Virus record (IMG/VR): IMGVR_UViG_3300025168_000699
Coordinates: 1-23,335 of that record
Direction: 5' to 3' (one strand)
Length of the DNA: 23,335 nt
From: a virus
Of the stretch, positions 6,659 through 12,972 are shown in pieces. A program made the translations under genes and the position numbers. The first letter of the stretch is position 1. Each line of letters starts with the position of its first letter. A model generated the notes under the pieces. It was given only the letters and a program-made list of their open reading frames with translations. It was not told where the DNA came from and ran no database searches.

Positions 6659-6913
6659 ACTATTTCCCTAGGTGTTTGTTAGTTTCATGACTGCAATCAT
6701 TAGTTATATAGTATCATGACTGCAACCGTTAGAACGATAAGCGCGCATACTATCCAACTCCACAAGGGACAGTAAGCGGGCTTATCAATTTATACTAGTG
6801 TTGCCAACTGTTTACCACAAGATAAGCGTACATATCTTTTTATACAGAATACTCCGCGTCTCTTGTATACAATATGAAATATAAATTAATTGTACTTAAT
6901 CTAAATTAGTGTA
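6659..6913. other. Gene-free control region upstream of the early operon
   Basis: About 255 bases without a supported gene. Besides the TCATGACTGCAA repeats listed separately, GATAAGCG occurs at 6736-6743 and again at 6821-6828, and GCTTATC (6780-6786) is an inverted copy of GATAAGC. The perfect 10-bp palindrome TTGTATACAA is at 6863-6872. All are operator-like sequences shortly upstream of the candidate early promoter at 6914-6943. Confidence 0.4.
6685..6732. repeat. Two 19-bp direct repeats with palindromic core (operator candidate)
   Basis: TCATGACTGCAAYCRTTAG occurs at 6685-6703 and 6714-6732, 29 bases apart and 17 of 19 identical. In the first copy ATGACTGCAATCAT is a near-perfect dyad (12 of 14 symmetric positions, TGCA centre). 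The second copy keeps only half of the symmetry. This is typical of a strong and a weak operator for a dimeric repressor. Confidence 0.5.
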
Positions 6914-6943
6914 TTGACACCTCCCCCATCTACCCCCTACTAT
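6914..6943 (+). promoter_or_regulatory. Candidate early sigma70 promoter
   Basis: A perfect -35 box TTGACA (6914-6919) and a -10 box TACTAT (6938-6943) are separated by 18 bases of C-rich sequence. The first early gene starts 31 bases downstream of the -10 with AGGA at good spacing. This is the most convincing promoter for the rightward early operon and implies use of host RNA polymerase. Confidence 0.6.
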
Positions 6944-6974
6944 CCCCCTAGTTAATCACATCAGGATATAGACC

Positions 6975-7832
6975 ATGCCCTTCGATTTCACCAGTGACCT
7001 AGACCTAGCCATCACTGATTATAAGCAAGCCAACAATGCCAAGCCTAACGGGTTCATCATATACCGTGGCCCTTCTAAGCTAGACGGTAAGCCTATTGTG
7101 GTGATTGCAATACCCAAGTCTAGCAATGATAAGACAGACGATATGCTACAGACGTTTATCATGCGCGCCGACGTTCCCCCCTTGGATGCGCTCAAAAGCG
7201 GCGACGATTACAGCGTTTGCGGGGATTGCTTGGCAAGGCCAGCTAATAAGGGCTGGTGTTATGTCAATGTGGCGCAATCTGTCAACATGGTATACAAGTC
7301 CTTGGTGCAAGCGCCTATTATCCGGAAGGGTATCGACACGGGGAACACGTATAAACCTTATTGTGATATCTCTGACAATTGGCTGGCCATTACCCAACTA
7401 GGTACCGACAAGGATAATCGCCTAGGTACATACGGTGATCCGGCGGCGGTTCCCCTTGACATATGGCACAAGCTAAACGCTCACGCTCACGGCTGGAACG
7501 GGTATACCCACCAATGGCGCACCGTATCCCCCGCTTATTCTAAGTATTGCATGGCCAGCATAGACAAGCCTTGCGACACCATCGCCGCTGAGATGATGGG
7601 ATACCGTTGTTTCATTGCCCACGTGCAAGGGGAGGACAAGCCCTCCGATACCTCTTACAAGGTGGTGACCTGTCCCGCTGATAAACAAGTACACGGGGAG
7701 GCCCTTGCCAGTTGCAAGAGCTGTCTAGGGTGCGGCGGTACAGGTGGGCGCGGCACTACCCATAGGTCAATAACGGTACACGGTACAGGGTATAAGGTGA
7801 AGAGGTACCTTGAATGGAGGGAAGCGGGATAG
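6975..7832 (+). CDS. Cysteine-rich phage protein of unknown function (285 aa)
   Basis: This is the first gene of the rightward operon, with AGGA 8 bases before the ATG. The N-terminal part has the segment NGFIIYRGPSKLDGKPI (25-41), then a Cys cluster C82-x2-C85 with C95 nearby, then GTYGDPAAVPLDIW (151-164) and GYTHQWR (176-182). The C-terminal part has C233 and C247-x2-C250-x2-C253 followed by GGTGGRG. I recognise this set from other phages as an uncharacterised family (DUF7227 if memory serves). The cysteine groups could bind zinc or an iron-sulfur centre. As the leading early gene it may act in host takeover, but no function is known to me. Codon use is more GC-rich than in the packaging genes. 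Confidence 0.85.
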   Translation: MPFDFTSDLDLAITDYKQANNAKPNGFIIYRGPSKLDGKPIVVIAIPKSSNDKTDDMLQTFIMRADVPPLDALKSGDDYSVCGDCLARPANKGWCYVNVAQSVNMVYKSLVQAPIIRKGIDTGNTYKPYCDISDNWLAITQLGTDKDNRLGTYGDPAAVPLDIWHKLNAHAHGWNGYTHQWRTVSPAYSKYCMASIDKPCDTIAAEMMGYRCFIAHVQGEDKPSDTSYKVVTCPADKQVHGEALASCKSCLGCGGTGGRGTTHRSITVHGTGYKVKRYLEWREAG

Positions 7833-7842
7833 AAATAAACAC

Positions 7843-7882
7843 TTGACAGGGGGAAGCACCCTAGACTATGTTCCCCCTGTCA
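7843..7882 (+). promoter_or_regulatory. Promoter candidate embedded in a perfect 12-bp inverted repeat
   Basis: TTGACA (7843-7848) and TATGTT (7867-7872) are 18 bases apart. The arms TGACAGGGGGAA (7844-7855) and TTCCCCCTGTCA (7871-7882) are perfect inverted repeats around a 15-base loop and cover both the -35 and most of the -10 box. It lies between the stop of the first early gene and the next start, so it could be a repressor operator on an internal promoter, or a hairpin in read-through RNA. No T-run follows it. Confidence 0.5.
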
Positions 7883-7914
7883 CCTACTTAAATCTAACAA
7901 GGGATACCGAGACA

Positions 7915-8130
7915 ATGGACAACCAAGAAACCACCAGCAACACCACCACCCTACGCCTAACCATCACCATAGACATAGACAGGGACACGGTCCCTAGCTT
8001 TGGCACTGTCCGGCGCGATGGTCGCATAGGTGCAAAGAATATCAGCAACAACCTCATGGAGAGGGGCATGAGCGTCAAGAGTATAGACGTGCATGCTCGA
8101 TCTGTGATAGAGACAGAGGCAGAGGACTAG
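7915..8130 (+). CDS. Small hypothetical protein (71 aa)
   Basis: The product begins MDNQETTSNTTTLRLTI, with an unusual Thr-rich start followed by alternating hydrophobic/charged residues (RLTITIDIDRD) that suggest a beta strand. The middle has GRIGAKNISNNLMERGMSV and the end is acidic. No family recognised. The frame is open upstream to an ATG at 7810, but that would overlap the preceding gene and the promoter/inverted repeat. The ATG at 7915, with AAGGGA 10 bases before it, is preferred. If the internal promoter is real, this is the first gene of a second early unit. Confidence 0.65.
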   Translation: MDNQETTSNTTTLRLTITIDIDRDTVPSFGTVRRDGRIGAKNISNNLMERGMSVKSIDVHARSVIETEAED

Positions 8131-8136
8131 AACACC

Positions 8137-8352
8137 ATGGAACAATTACACCCACGCCACCAGCTACCAAGGGACACGCACCTAGACATAGCAGAGACGC
8201 TAGAGGGTAACCTCCGGGTATGGCTCACGGCTATTCACCCAGAGGCCAGCGCCGAGGTCCTTAGCATGTACGCGGAGGAAATTGTAGACCAAGCCTTTGA
8301 CGCCATACATGATTTATCAATGGACATTGACGCAACACCTACGGAGTGCTAG
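8137..8352 (+). CDS. Small acidic hypothetical protein (71 aa)
   Basis: A 71-residue acidic, mainly helical protein beginning MEQLHPRHQLPRDTHLD and containing AEEIVDQAFDAIHDL. No membrane segment, no recognisable family. It lies 6 bases after the previous stop and 3 bases before the next start, within a run of small early genes, which supports its reality. Small acidic early proteins of phages often bind host proteins, but nothing here shows a partner. Confidence 0.6.
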   Translation: MEQLHPRHQLPRDTHLDIAETLEGNLRVWLTAIHPEASAEVLSMYAEEIVDQAFDAIHDLSMDIDATPTEC

Positions 8353-8355
8353 ACT

Positions 8356-8589
8356 ATGGAGATGTTAAACCTAGAAGAATTCATGCAAGCACAGATCAGT
8401 GACAGAGTGAAGGCCATGAGGAAACGAGAACGCAAAAGACTGGACAAAATACAGCGGCACACTCCCGCCAGAAATCCCATGGCTAAAGCTATGTGGGACA
8501 AGGGACACCCTGTCGAGAAGGTAGACACAAAATATAACAGAAAGAAATTACAAAAGCCTGTTGACATCTACCGGGATACTGGAATATAA
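8356..8589 (+). CDS. Small basic hypothetical protein (77 aa)
   Basis: The product starts MEMLNLEEFMQAQISDRV and then becomes very basic (KAMRKRERKRLDKIQRH, later KYNRKKLQK). The composition suggests nucleic-acid binding. No known domain is visible. Its start is 3 bases after the preceding stop. The internal PARNPMAKAMWDKGHP segment has no match that I can recall. An ORF on the opposite strand covers the same bases, but the operon context favours the plus strand. Confidence 0.6.
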   Translation: MEMLNLEEFMQAQISDRVKAMRKRERKRLDKIQRHTPARNPMAKAMWDKGHPVEKVDTKYNRKKLQKPVDIYRDTGI

Positions 8590-8631
8590 ATCTATAAGCC
8601 TACATTGAAACACAACACAAGGAACTAAACC

Positions 8632-9588
8632 ATGAACGATGTACTAAGCTTCCGCTCACCCACTGCACAGACAGCACAAGACCTGTTCTCTGAACACAAT
8701 GAGACAGAGAGGGCGCAGCGTTTCTTATCGCCTGTCTCTGAGCAAGACCTATGGTTTGAGCGTCCCTCCCCTTACCACGCCAGTTCTCTGCACGGTAGCA
8801 AGCTTACAGAACTAGAAAGTCATAAGGTTCTGGTGGATACGTGGACAGGTGCCAGCACAGGCGTGGTAGGTAACAAGTACAAGATCACGCAGATGGGTGA
8901 CTTCACCAAGGCCACAGAGGAAATGCTACTGGAAGCCCTGCCTAATGACAAGTTCAAGGACATGGAAATCTCTGACAGTATGTCTCACGGTTCAGCTATC
9001 AGGTGCCGGAAGTATACCTTCCCCGCATTTGCCAAGCCCATTGAGACACGCAAGCACAGCACAGATGTAGCCCTCACCGTTGCCCTGATCCAAAGCTATG
9101 ACGGGTCCACCTCCAATGGCTTTGTCACTGGCCTACTGGATTTCTTCTGCACCAACGGCATGATCTCCGGCGACTATACCAAGGGGAACAAGCGCCACAC
9201 CTCTGGCTTTAACCTCTCCAACTTTATCCTAGACATGGACAAGGTGGTCCGGGATTTCTACAAGGATATCCAACGGTATCAGGTGATGGCAAGCACTGAC
9301 ATACGCATACCACAGGCAGAGGCAGTGCTAGAAGCTCTCCCGGGGATGAGCGACAGGCTTGCAAAGGTTATGAAAGATCAATACCTTACGGAGGTAAGTA
9401 CCCGTGGCTCCAACGTGTGGGCATTGGCATCTGCCCTGACCTACTACAGTAGCCATAACTCTGAGGAGTTCCCTGTCAAGGGGTCAGCCTCTAACGATAA
9501 CGTAACCAAGTCCCTGCTTGACAGGTCCCGGCGTGTCAACACTTGGATGAACAGCACACCTTTCCAAAGCCTACTCTTAGCAGCTTAA
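8632..9588 (+). CDS. DUF932 family protein (318 aa)
   Basis: The pattern is that of the phage/plasmid DUF932 proteins: an N-terminal variable part, VGNKYKITQ (around 80-88), a middle section IQSYDGSTSNGFVTGLLDFFCTNGM (about 153-177, cited only for position) with the conserved SYDGS and CTNGM motifs, and a helical C-terminus. Members of this family are widespread in phages and plasmids, and a DNA-related role has often been assumed without proof. Length is in the usual range. The start has the upstream motif CACAAGGAACTAAACC, with AAGGA about 9 bases before the ATG. The end of the gene is followed by a further strong ribosome binding site for the next small gene. Confidence 0.85.
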   Translation: MNDVLSFRSPTAQTAQDLFSEHNETERAQRFLSPVSEQDLWFERPSPYHASSLHGSKLTELESHKVLVDTWTGASTGVVGNKYKITQMGDFTKATEEMLLEALPNDKFKDMEISDSMSHGSAIRCRKYTFPAFAKPIETRKHSTDVALTVALIQSYDGSTSNGFVTGLLDFFCTNGMISGDYTKGNKRHTSGFNLSNFILDMDKVVRDFYKDIQRYQVMASTDIRIPQAEAVLEALPGMSDRLAKVMKDQYLTEVSTRGSNVWALASALTYYSSHNSEEFPVKGSASNDNVTKSLLDRSRRVNTWMNSTPFQSLLLAA

Positions 9589-9610
9589 ACTCAACACAGG
9601 AGGATCACAC

Positions 9611-9811
9611 ATGATCACAATACGTCCCTTCCACTCTCCTCGCACCGAATGGGTGCGCCGTGCAACTGACCAGAAGTGGGTCAAGTGGGTGGAGAAACCT
9701 ATCTCCTCCCTCTCCTCTGAACCAGTGACGCAGGTCTCTCCTGTGTCCAAGACAGGGGAGCACTGGCTCCATGACCACTACACGTGGGTGATAGAGGAGG
9801 TCAAGGTATGA
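9611..9811 (+). CDS. Small hypothetical protein (66 aa)
   Basis: A 66-residue protein, beginning MITIRPFHSPRTEWVRRA, rich in Trp and basic residues, with a Ser-rich centre. It has a very good ribosome binding site (CAGGAGGATCACAC before the ATG). No family recognised and no membrane segment. Its stop overlaps the next start (ATGA), indicating translational coupling. Confidence 0.65.
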   Translation: MITIRPFHSPRTEWVRRATDQKWVKWVEKPISSLSSEPVTQVSPVSKTGEHWLHDHYTWVIEEVKV

Positions 9812-10023
9812 GTAAGCCTAAGAAGTACAACTACCAGACCCACTCCGAGGTACCAGATATTCTCTGGTCCTACATGGACAGCATCGTAGATGTTGACTAC
9901 CCTGTCAGGGCCATAGAGATAGAAGATGTAAACAAGTTCCTTAACTTTATAGACGAGGGACCCGGCCTACCTGACGAGGAGCTAGACATACCTGACCCCA
10001 GACAATTGGTGTTTGACCTATGA
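9808..10023 (+). CDS. Small acidic hypothetical protein (71 aa)
   Basis: The frame opens at 9784, but the ATG at 9808 overlaps the preceding stop (ATGA) and has GAGGAGG about 7 bases upstream, so it is preferred. The protein begins MSKPKKYNYQTHSEVPDI and is very acidic afterwards, ending with LPDEELDIPDPRQLVFDL. No family known to me. It is translationally coupled at both ends, since the next ORF starts inside its stop codon. Confidence 0.65.
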   Translation: MSKPKKYNYQTHSEVPDILWSYMDSIVDVDYPVRAIEIEDVNKFLNFIDEGPGLPDEELDIPDPRQLVFDL

Positions 10024-10187
10024 TGTTAAGCCTAACAATGTACTCACCCTTAGAAAAACTAGTGGAGAGTGAGATCAAAAACTGGTACCACAAGAGACCT
10101 GATATGTCCTTCACGTGGCCCTGTCTATCACCGTGGGCCAAGCGTAAGTGGACAGAATTATTCTGGGATGAGAAAGGAATTAATTGA
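10020..10187 (+). CDS. Small hypothetical protein (55 aa)
   Basis: A 55-codon ORF starting at 10020 inside the previous stop (ATGA) and ending at 10187. It begins MMLSLTMYSPLEKLVESEI and is unusually rich in Trp (NWYHKRP, FTWPCLSPWAKRKWTELFW). Two possible start codons follow each other. Function unknown. The coupling and the non-random aromatic composition support it. Confidence 0.55.
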   Translation: MMLSLTMYSPLEKLVESEIKNWYHKRPDMSFTWPCLSPWAKRKWTELFWDEKGIN

Positions 10188-10190
10188 CAG

Positions 10191-10373
10191 ATGTTTAAAA
10201 AAACCATACCTTTGTCAGACGTTCTACGAATGACAGACCTAATGAAAGATATAAGTATTGACAAGTATTCGCAAGAAGAATACAGACAAGTACTTAACGA
10301 GATCATGTATATATCTATCACTGACTATGACTCAGAGGAGGTACAGAATGAACATCTTTTTTCTCCATCCTGA
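10191..10373 (+). CDS. Small hypothetical protein (60 aa)
   Basis: The product begins MFKKTIPLSDVLRMTDLM and is helical and acidic in the second half. It starts 3 bases after the preceding stop, with AAAGGA 12 bases upstream, which is a rather long spacing. The last 26 bases overlap the start of the next gene in another frame. No family recognised. Confidence 0.5.
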   Translation: MFKKTIPLSDVLRMTDLMKDISIDKYSQEEYRQVLNEIMYISITDYDSEEVQNEHLFSPS

Positions 10374-10845
10374 TCCGCTCACCGCTGCCGAGATGCACTG
10401 TGATAAGCACTGCGTCAAGATGATCCTAGAGACAGCGCAGATGTTATGCACTGCTCACAGAGCACTCGACGGTGACAAGAGAGCAGACATATATAATATG
10501 TACAAGACTGCTCACCTCAACCACCCCTCTACCAAGTGGGTCAGAGGATCACTGCTCCAGTACGAATGGACCTATCACCTGTTCAAGTTCCTGTGCTCTG
10601 AGTACACGCAAAGGTTTAACAAGGTACACTTGACAGATAAGAAACTCAAAGAGATTTTGCGTACACCTCCGCAATCTATCACTAACAAAGGAGAGTACAC
10701 ACAACCACCACAGTGTATGCCTGATCAGTACAAGGTACCAGATGATGCTGTCAAGGCTTATCGAGACTACTACATAGGGGAGAAGGCTGGCTTTGCTAAG
10801 TGGGCTTACTGTTCTACACCTGACTGGTTTTCGGTGGCAGCATGA
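10348..10845 (+). CDS. Conserved phage protein of unknown function (165 aa), possibly nucleic-acid repair-like
   Basis: The frame is open from 10258, but a strong ribosome binding site (GAGGAGG, 6 bases before the ATG at 10348) and homology-like sequence set the start. The N-terminal signature NIFFLHPDPLTAAEMHCDKH, then CVKMILETAQML (residues 2-33), and the later HLNHPSTKWVR (56-66) are those of a family I have seen in many phages. There the start is typically a short strand, then D-P-x2-(A/S)-A and (D/N)-K-(H/R)-VVKM-E-(S/T)-AQ-L. Some members have been compared with pyrimidine-dimer glycosylases, but I cannot confirm that. The middle contains a charged loop and the C-terminus WAYCSTPDWF. 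It may act on DNA, which is inference. Confidence 0.75.
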   Translation: MNIFFLHPDPLTAAEMHCDKHCVKMILETAQMLCTAHRALDGDKRADIYNMYKTAHLNHPSTKWVRGSLLQYEWTYHLFKFLCSEYTQRFNKVHLTDKKLKEILRTPPQSITNKGEYTQPPQCMPDQYKVPDDAVKAYRDYYIGEKAGFAKWAYCSTPDWFSVAA

Positions 10846-11006
10846 AGCACCTGCTTCTTGTAATGGTAGTCCTATCACTAACCCAAGGTTGTGCCGCTCT
10901 GATGATAGGTAGCTCTGCTGTCTCCACTATCTTTGACAGGTACGAGAAGCATCAGATTAAAAAAAAGATAGAGGACTTAAAAAAAGAACTTGACAAGGAG
11001 AAGTGA
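10842..11006 (+). CDS. Small putative lipoprotein (54 aa)
   Basis: Starts inside the stop of the preceding gene (ATGA). Residues 1-16 form a short signal peptide (MKHLLLVMVVLSLTQG) followed by Cys17 in a weak lipobox (TQGC). The mature part has a hydrophobic patch (AALMIGSSAV) and then a very basic/acidic helix (KKKIEDLKKELDKEK). It may be a small envelope protein, for example for superinfection exclusion or a lysis accessory. It does not look like the o-spanin, which is found at 22808. Function unknown. Confidence 0.55.
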   Translation: MKHLLLVMVVLSLTQGCAALMIGSSAVSTIFDRYEKHQIKKKIEDLKKELDKEK

Positions 11007-11069
11007 ATGTACTATGTAGTAGGCTTCTACGCTACCTGTTGTCTGATTGCGCTATTGGCCATGGGTTAG
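11007..11069 (+). CDS. Possible 20-aa membrane peptide
   Basis: An ATG directly follows the stop of the lipoprotein gene (TGAATG) and opens 20 codons encoding MYYVVGFYATCCLIALLAMG. This is one hydrophobic helix with two cysteines. The preceding AAGGAGAAG gives a proper ribosome binding site. Such miniproteins are often missed. It could be translated as a partner of the lipoprotein, but no homologue is known to me. Confidence 0.35.
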   Translation: MYYVVGFYATCCLIALLAMG

Positions 11070-11076
11070 GGAAGGA

Positions 11077-11169
11077 GAGGAGAAAAAGATTGAGTGCCTT
11101 GATGGTTCTTGTCAAAGGATACTTATGTCTATAGAACTTGTGCCACCGTCACGTCTTCTTTTTCTCCTC
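11077..11169. repeat. Perfect 13-bp inverted repeat enclosing 67 bases
   Basis: GAGGAGAAAAAGA (11077-11089) and TCTTTTTCTCCTC (11157-11169) are exact reverse complements. The enclosed 67 bases contain CCTTGA/TCAAAGG and GTTCT/AGAAC pairs, so RNA from here could fold as a closed multi-part structure. The right arm ends in a T-rich run, so the element might also act as a terminator for the small-gene operon before the A+T tract. Confidence 0.45.
11109..11137 (+). promoter_or_regulatory. Candidate promoter for the replication genes
   Basis: TTGTCA (11109-11114) and TAGAAC (11132-11137) are 17 bases apart, within the inverted repeat region upstream of the primase-helicase. The match is moderate (5 of 6 and 4 of 6), so the call is tentative. 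It would give a leader of roughly 120 bases containing the A+T tract. Confidence 0.3.
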
Positions 11170-11236
11170 AATGTTAATTATAATATATTAATATTAATTA
11201 TAATAATAAATAATTATTAATATTAATTATTATTAA
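11170..11236. repeat. Second A+T tract with 15-bp direct repeats
   Basis: About 65 bases nearly without G or C. ATTAATATTAATTAT occurs at 11187-11201 and 11216-11230 (29 bases apart). The core TTATTAATAT is shared with the 12-bp iterations at 5666-5701. Located directly before the primase-helicase gene, it is a second origin or promoter-element candidate. Confidence 0.5.
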
Positions 11237-11262
11237 TCTTATATCAGAAAGGATGTTAGAAA

Positions 11263-12972
11263 ATGTTTGACAATCCAGAAGAAGGTCTGATAAAATCACA
11301 TCAACCATGTCCCTGTGGTAATAGTTCAGACGCCTTCGCCTACTACGAGAACGGTGGTCACTGTTTCTCTGGTAAGTGTGAGGGTGGTAAGAACTTCTAC
11401 ACCAACCATGAACTAGGAATAGAGGAAGGAAAGATACCAGATATGAATATGATGTTTCCAGTAGCAACAAAACCAGCAACACCAAAAGAGTTATCTTCTG
11501 GTGTTACATCTGACATACCAGATAGAAAGATTAACAAAGAAACCTGTAAGCATTTTGGTGTTACTCTCAAACACGATGACACAGGTAAAGAACTTAATCA
11601 TTACTACCCTTATCACGATGCCTCTGGTGTTCACTGTGCCAACAAGGTCAGAGGCAGAGGCAAGTCTTTCATATGGGAAGGATCATCAAGGGAGGGTACA
11701 CTCTTTGGTCAGCACACTTTCGGTGCAGGTTCTGCCAAGGCTATCACCGTTGTCGAGGGAGAACTCGACGCACTTGCCACGTACCAGTTACTAGGCTCTC
11801 GTTATCCTGTTGTGTCCATTCAGAACGGTGCGGGTAATGCCTTGAAGAGTTGTAAGGCACAGTACAAATACCTCGACAGCTTCGACACCATTGCCATCTG
11901 CTTTGACAATGACGAAGACGGGATCACAGCTGCCAATGCAGTGGCCCAACTCTTTCCCAACAAGGCCAAGGTAGTTAAGCTACAACTCAAGGACGCCTGT
12001 GAATACCTGAAGGAGAACAAACAGAAAGAGTTTACCAACTGTTGGTTCTCTGCTGAGAGGTATACCCCTGCCAACATCGTCAGAGGCGAGGACCTGCTGG
12101 AGAGACTGTCTAATCAACCCACGCCTGAGTGCCTGACACTCCCGTGGGAGGGCCTTCAAGACCTGACCTATGGTATCCGTAAGGGAGAGATGTGGACCAT
12201 CACCAGCGGCTCTGGTATGGGCAAGACGCAGGTGCTCAGAGAACTAAGCTACCACATACAACAGCACACTGAGGATAACATTGGCCTACTGTTTCTGGAG
12301 GAACCACTGGAGGACGCTGCCCGTGGGATGATGAGTCTCTCTGCTGGTAAGCCCCTGCACCTGCCCACCACTGAGTACACGCAGGATGAATGGGACGACG
12401 CCTTCACTGATACTCTAGGCACAGGACGGTACGCCTTCTTTGATTCCTTTGGATCAAACAACATTGACACCATCATCAACACCATCAAGTACATGCGGTA
12501 TGGTTGCGACTGTCGGTATATTTTCCTTGATCATATCTCCATCCTTGTCAGTGATCAGAGCGCAGGTGATGAGCGAAAGGCACTGGACGAGATAGCAACC
12601 AAGCTCAAGACCCTGACCCTTGAACTAGACATCTGGCTGGGCATGGTCAGTCACTCCAAGCGTCCCGCTGGTAAGCCACACGAGGAAGGTGGACAGACCT
12701 CGCTCTCTGAACTCAGAGGCACCGCTGGCATAGGTCAGTTGAGTAACATGGTACTGGGCTTGGAGAGAAATGGACAGGACCCTGACCTGTACCGGAGGAA
12801 TGTAACCCTGATACGGGTGCTCAAGAACCGTTTCTCTGGCCTCACTGGCCCTGCCTGTCACCTGTACTACGACAGGGGTACAGGACGCTTGACACAGATA
12901 GATGATCCTGATATAGATCAAGAGCTAGAGGTGATGACAGAAGAGGAACACGATGAAACGAATATCTCTTGA
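11263..12972 (+). CDS. T7 gp4-like DNA primase-helicase (569 aa)
   Basis: A bifunctional replisome protein that lays RNA primers and unwinds DNA at the fork. The N-terminal zinc-binding motif uses C16, C18, C34 and C39 (PCPCG and HCFSGKC). The TOPRIM primase core shows E165 in VVEGELDA and D215/D217/D219 in FDNDEDG. The RecA-like hexameric helicase has Walker A GSGMGKT (316-322), Walker B IFLDHIS (420-426), the EEGGQTSLSELRG segment (474-486) and the arginine finger region LKNRFSG (520-526). Length is almost that of T7 gp4 (566 aa). The C-terminal tail is acidic (TEEEHDETN), as needed for polymerase contact in T7. AAAGGA lies about 10 bases before the ATG. The gene overlaps the polymerase gene by 20 bases. 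Confidence 0.95.
   Translation: MFDNPEEGLIKSHQPCPCGNSSDAFAYYENGGHCFSGKCEGGKNFYTNHELGIEEGKIPDMNMMFPVATKPATPKELSSGVTSDIPDRKINKETCKHFGVTLKHDDTGKELNHYYPYHDASGVHCANKVRGRGKSFIWEGSSREGTLFGQHTFGAGSAKAITVVEGELDALATYQLLGSRYPVVSIQNGAGNALKSCKAQYKYLDSFDTIAICFDNDEDGITAANAVAQLFPNKAKVVKLQLKDACEYLKENKQKEFTNCWFSAERYTPANIVRGEDLLERLSNQPTPECLTLPWEGLQDLTYGIRKGEMWTITSGSGMGKTQVLRELSYHIQQHTEDNIGLLFLEEPLEDAARGMMSLSAGKPLHLPTTEYTQDEWDDAFTDTLGTGRYAFFDSFGSNNIDTIINTIKYMRYGCDCRYIFLDHISILVSDQSAGDERKALDEIATKLKTLTLELDIWLGMVSHSKRPAGKPHEEGGQTSLSELRGTAGIGQLSNMVLGLERNGQDPDLYRRNVTLIRVLKNRFSGLTGPACHLYYDRGTGRLTQIDDPDIDQELEVMTEEEHDETNIS

Noticed and set aside
7810-7914. Longer start for the gene at 7915
   Set aside because: It would overlap the previous gene and read through the inverted repeat/promoter. 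The ATG at 7915 has a ribosome binding site.
10258-10347. Longer start for the 165-aa protein
   Set aside because: The added residues do not resemble the family start, and the ATG at 10348 has a strong GAGGAGG site.
11160-11262. Coding frames across the second A+T tract
   Set aside because: Only low-complexity Ile/Asn/Tyr frames without start or ribosome binding site are open there.
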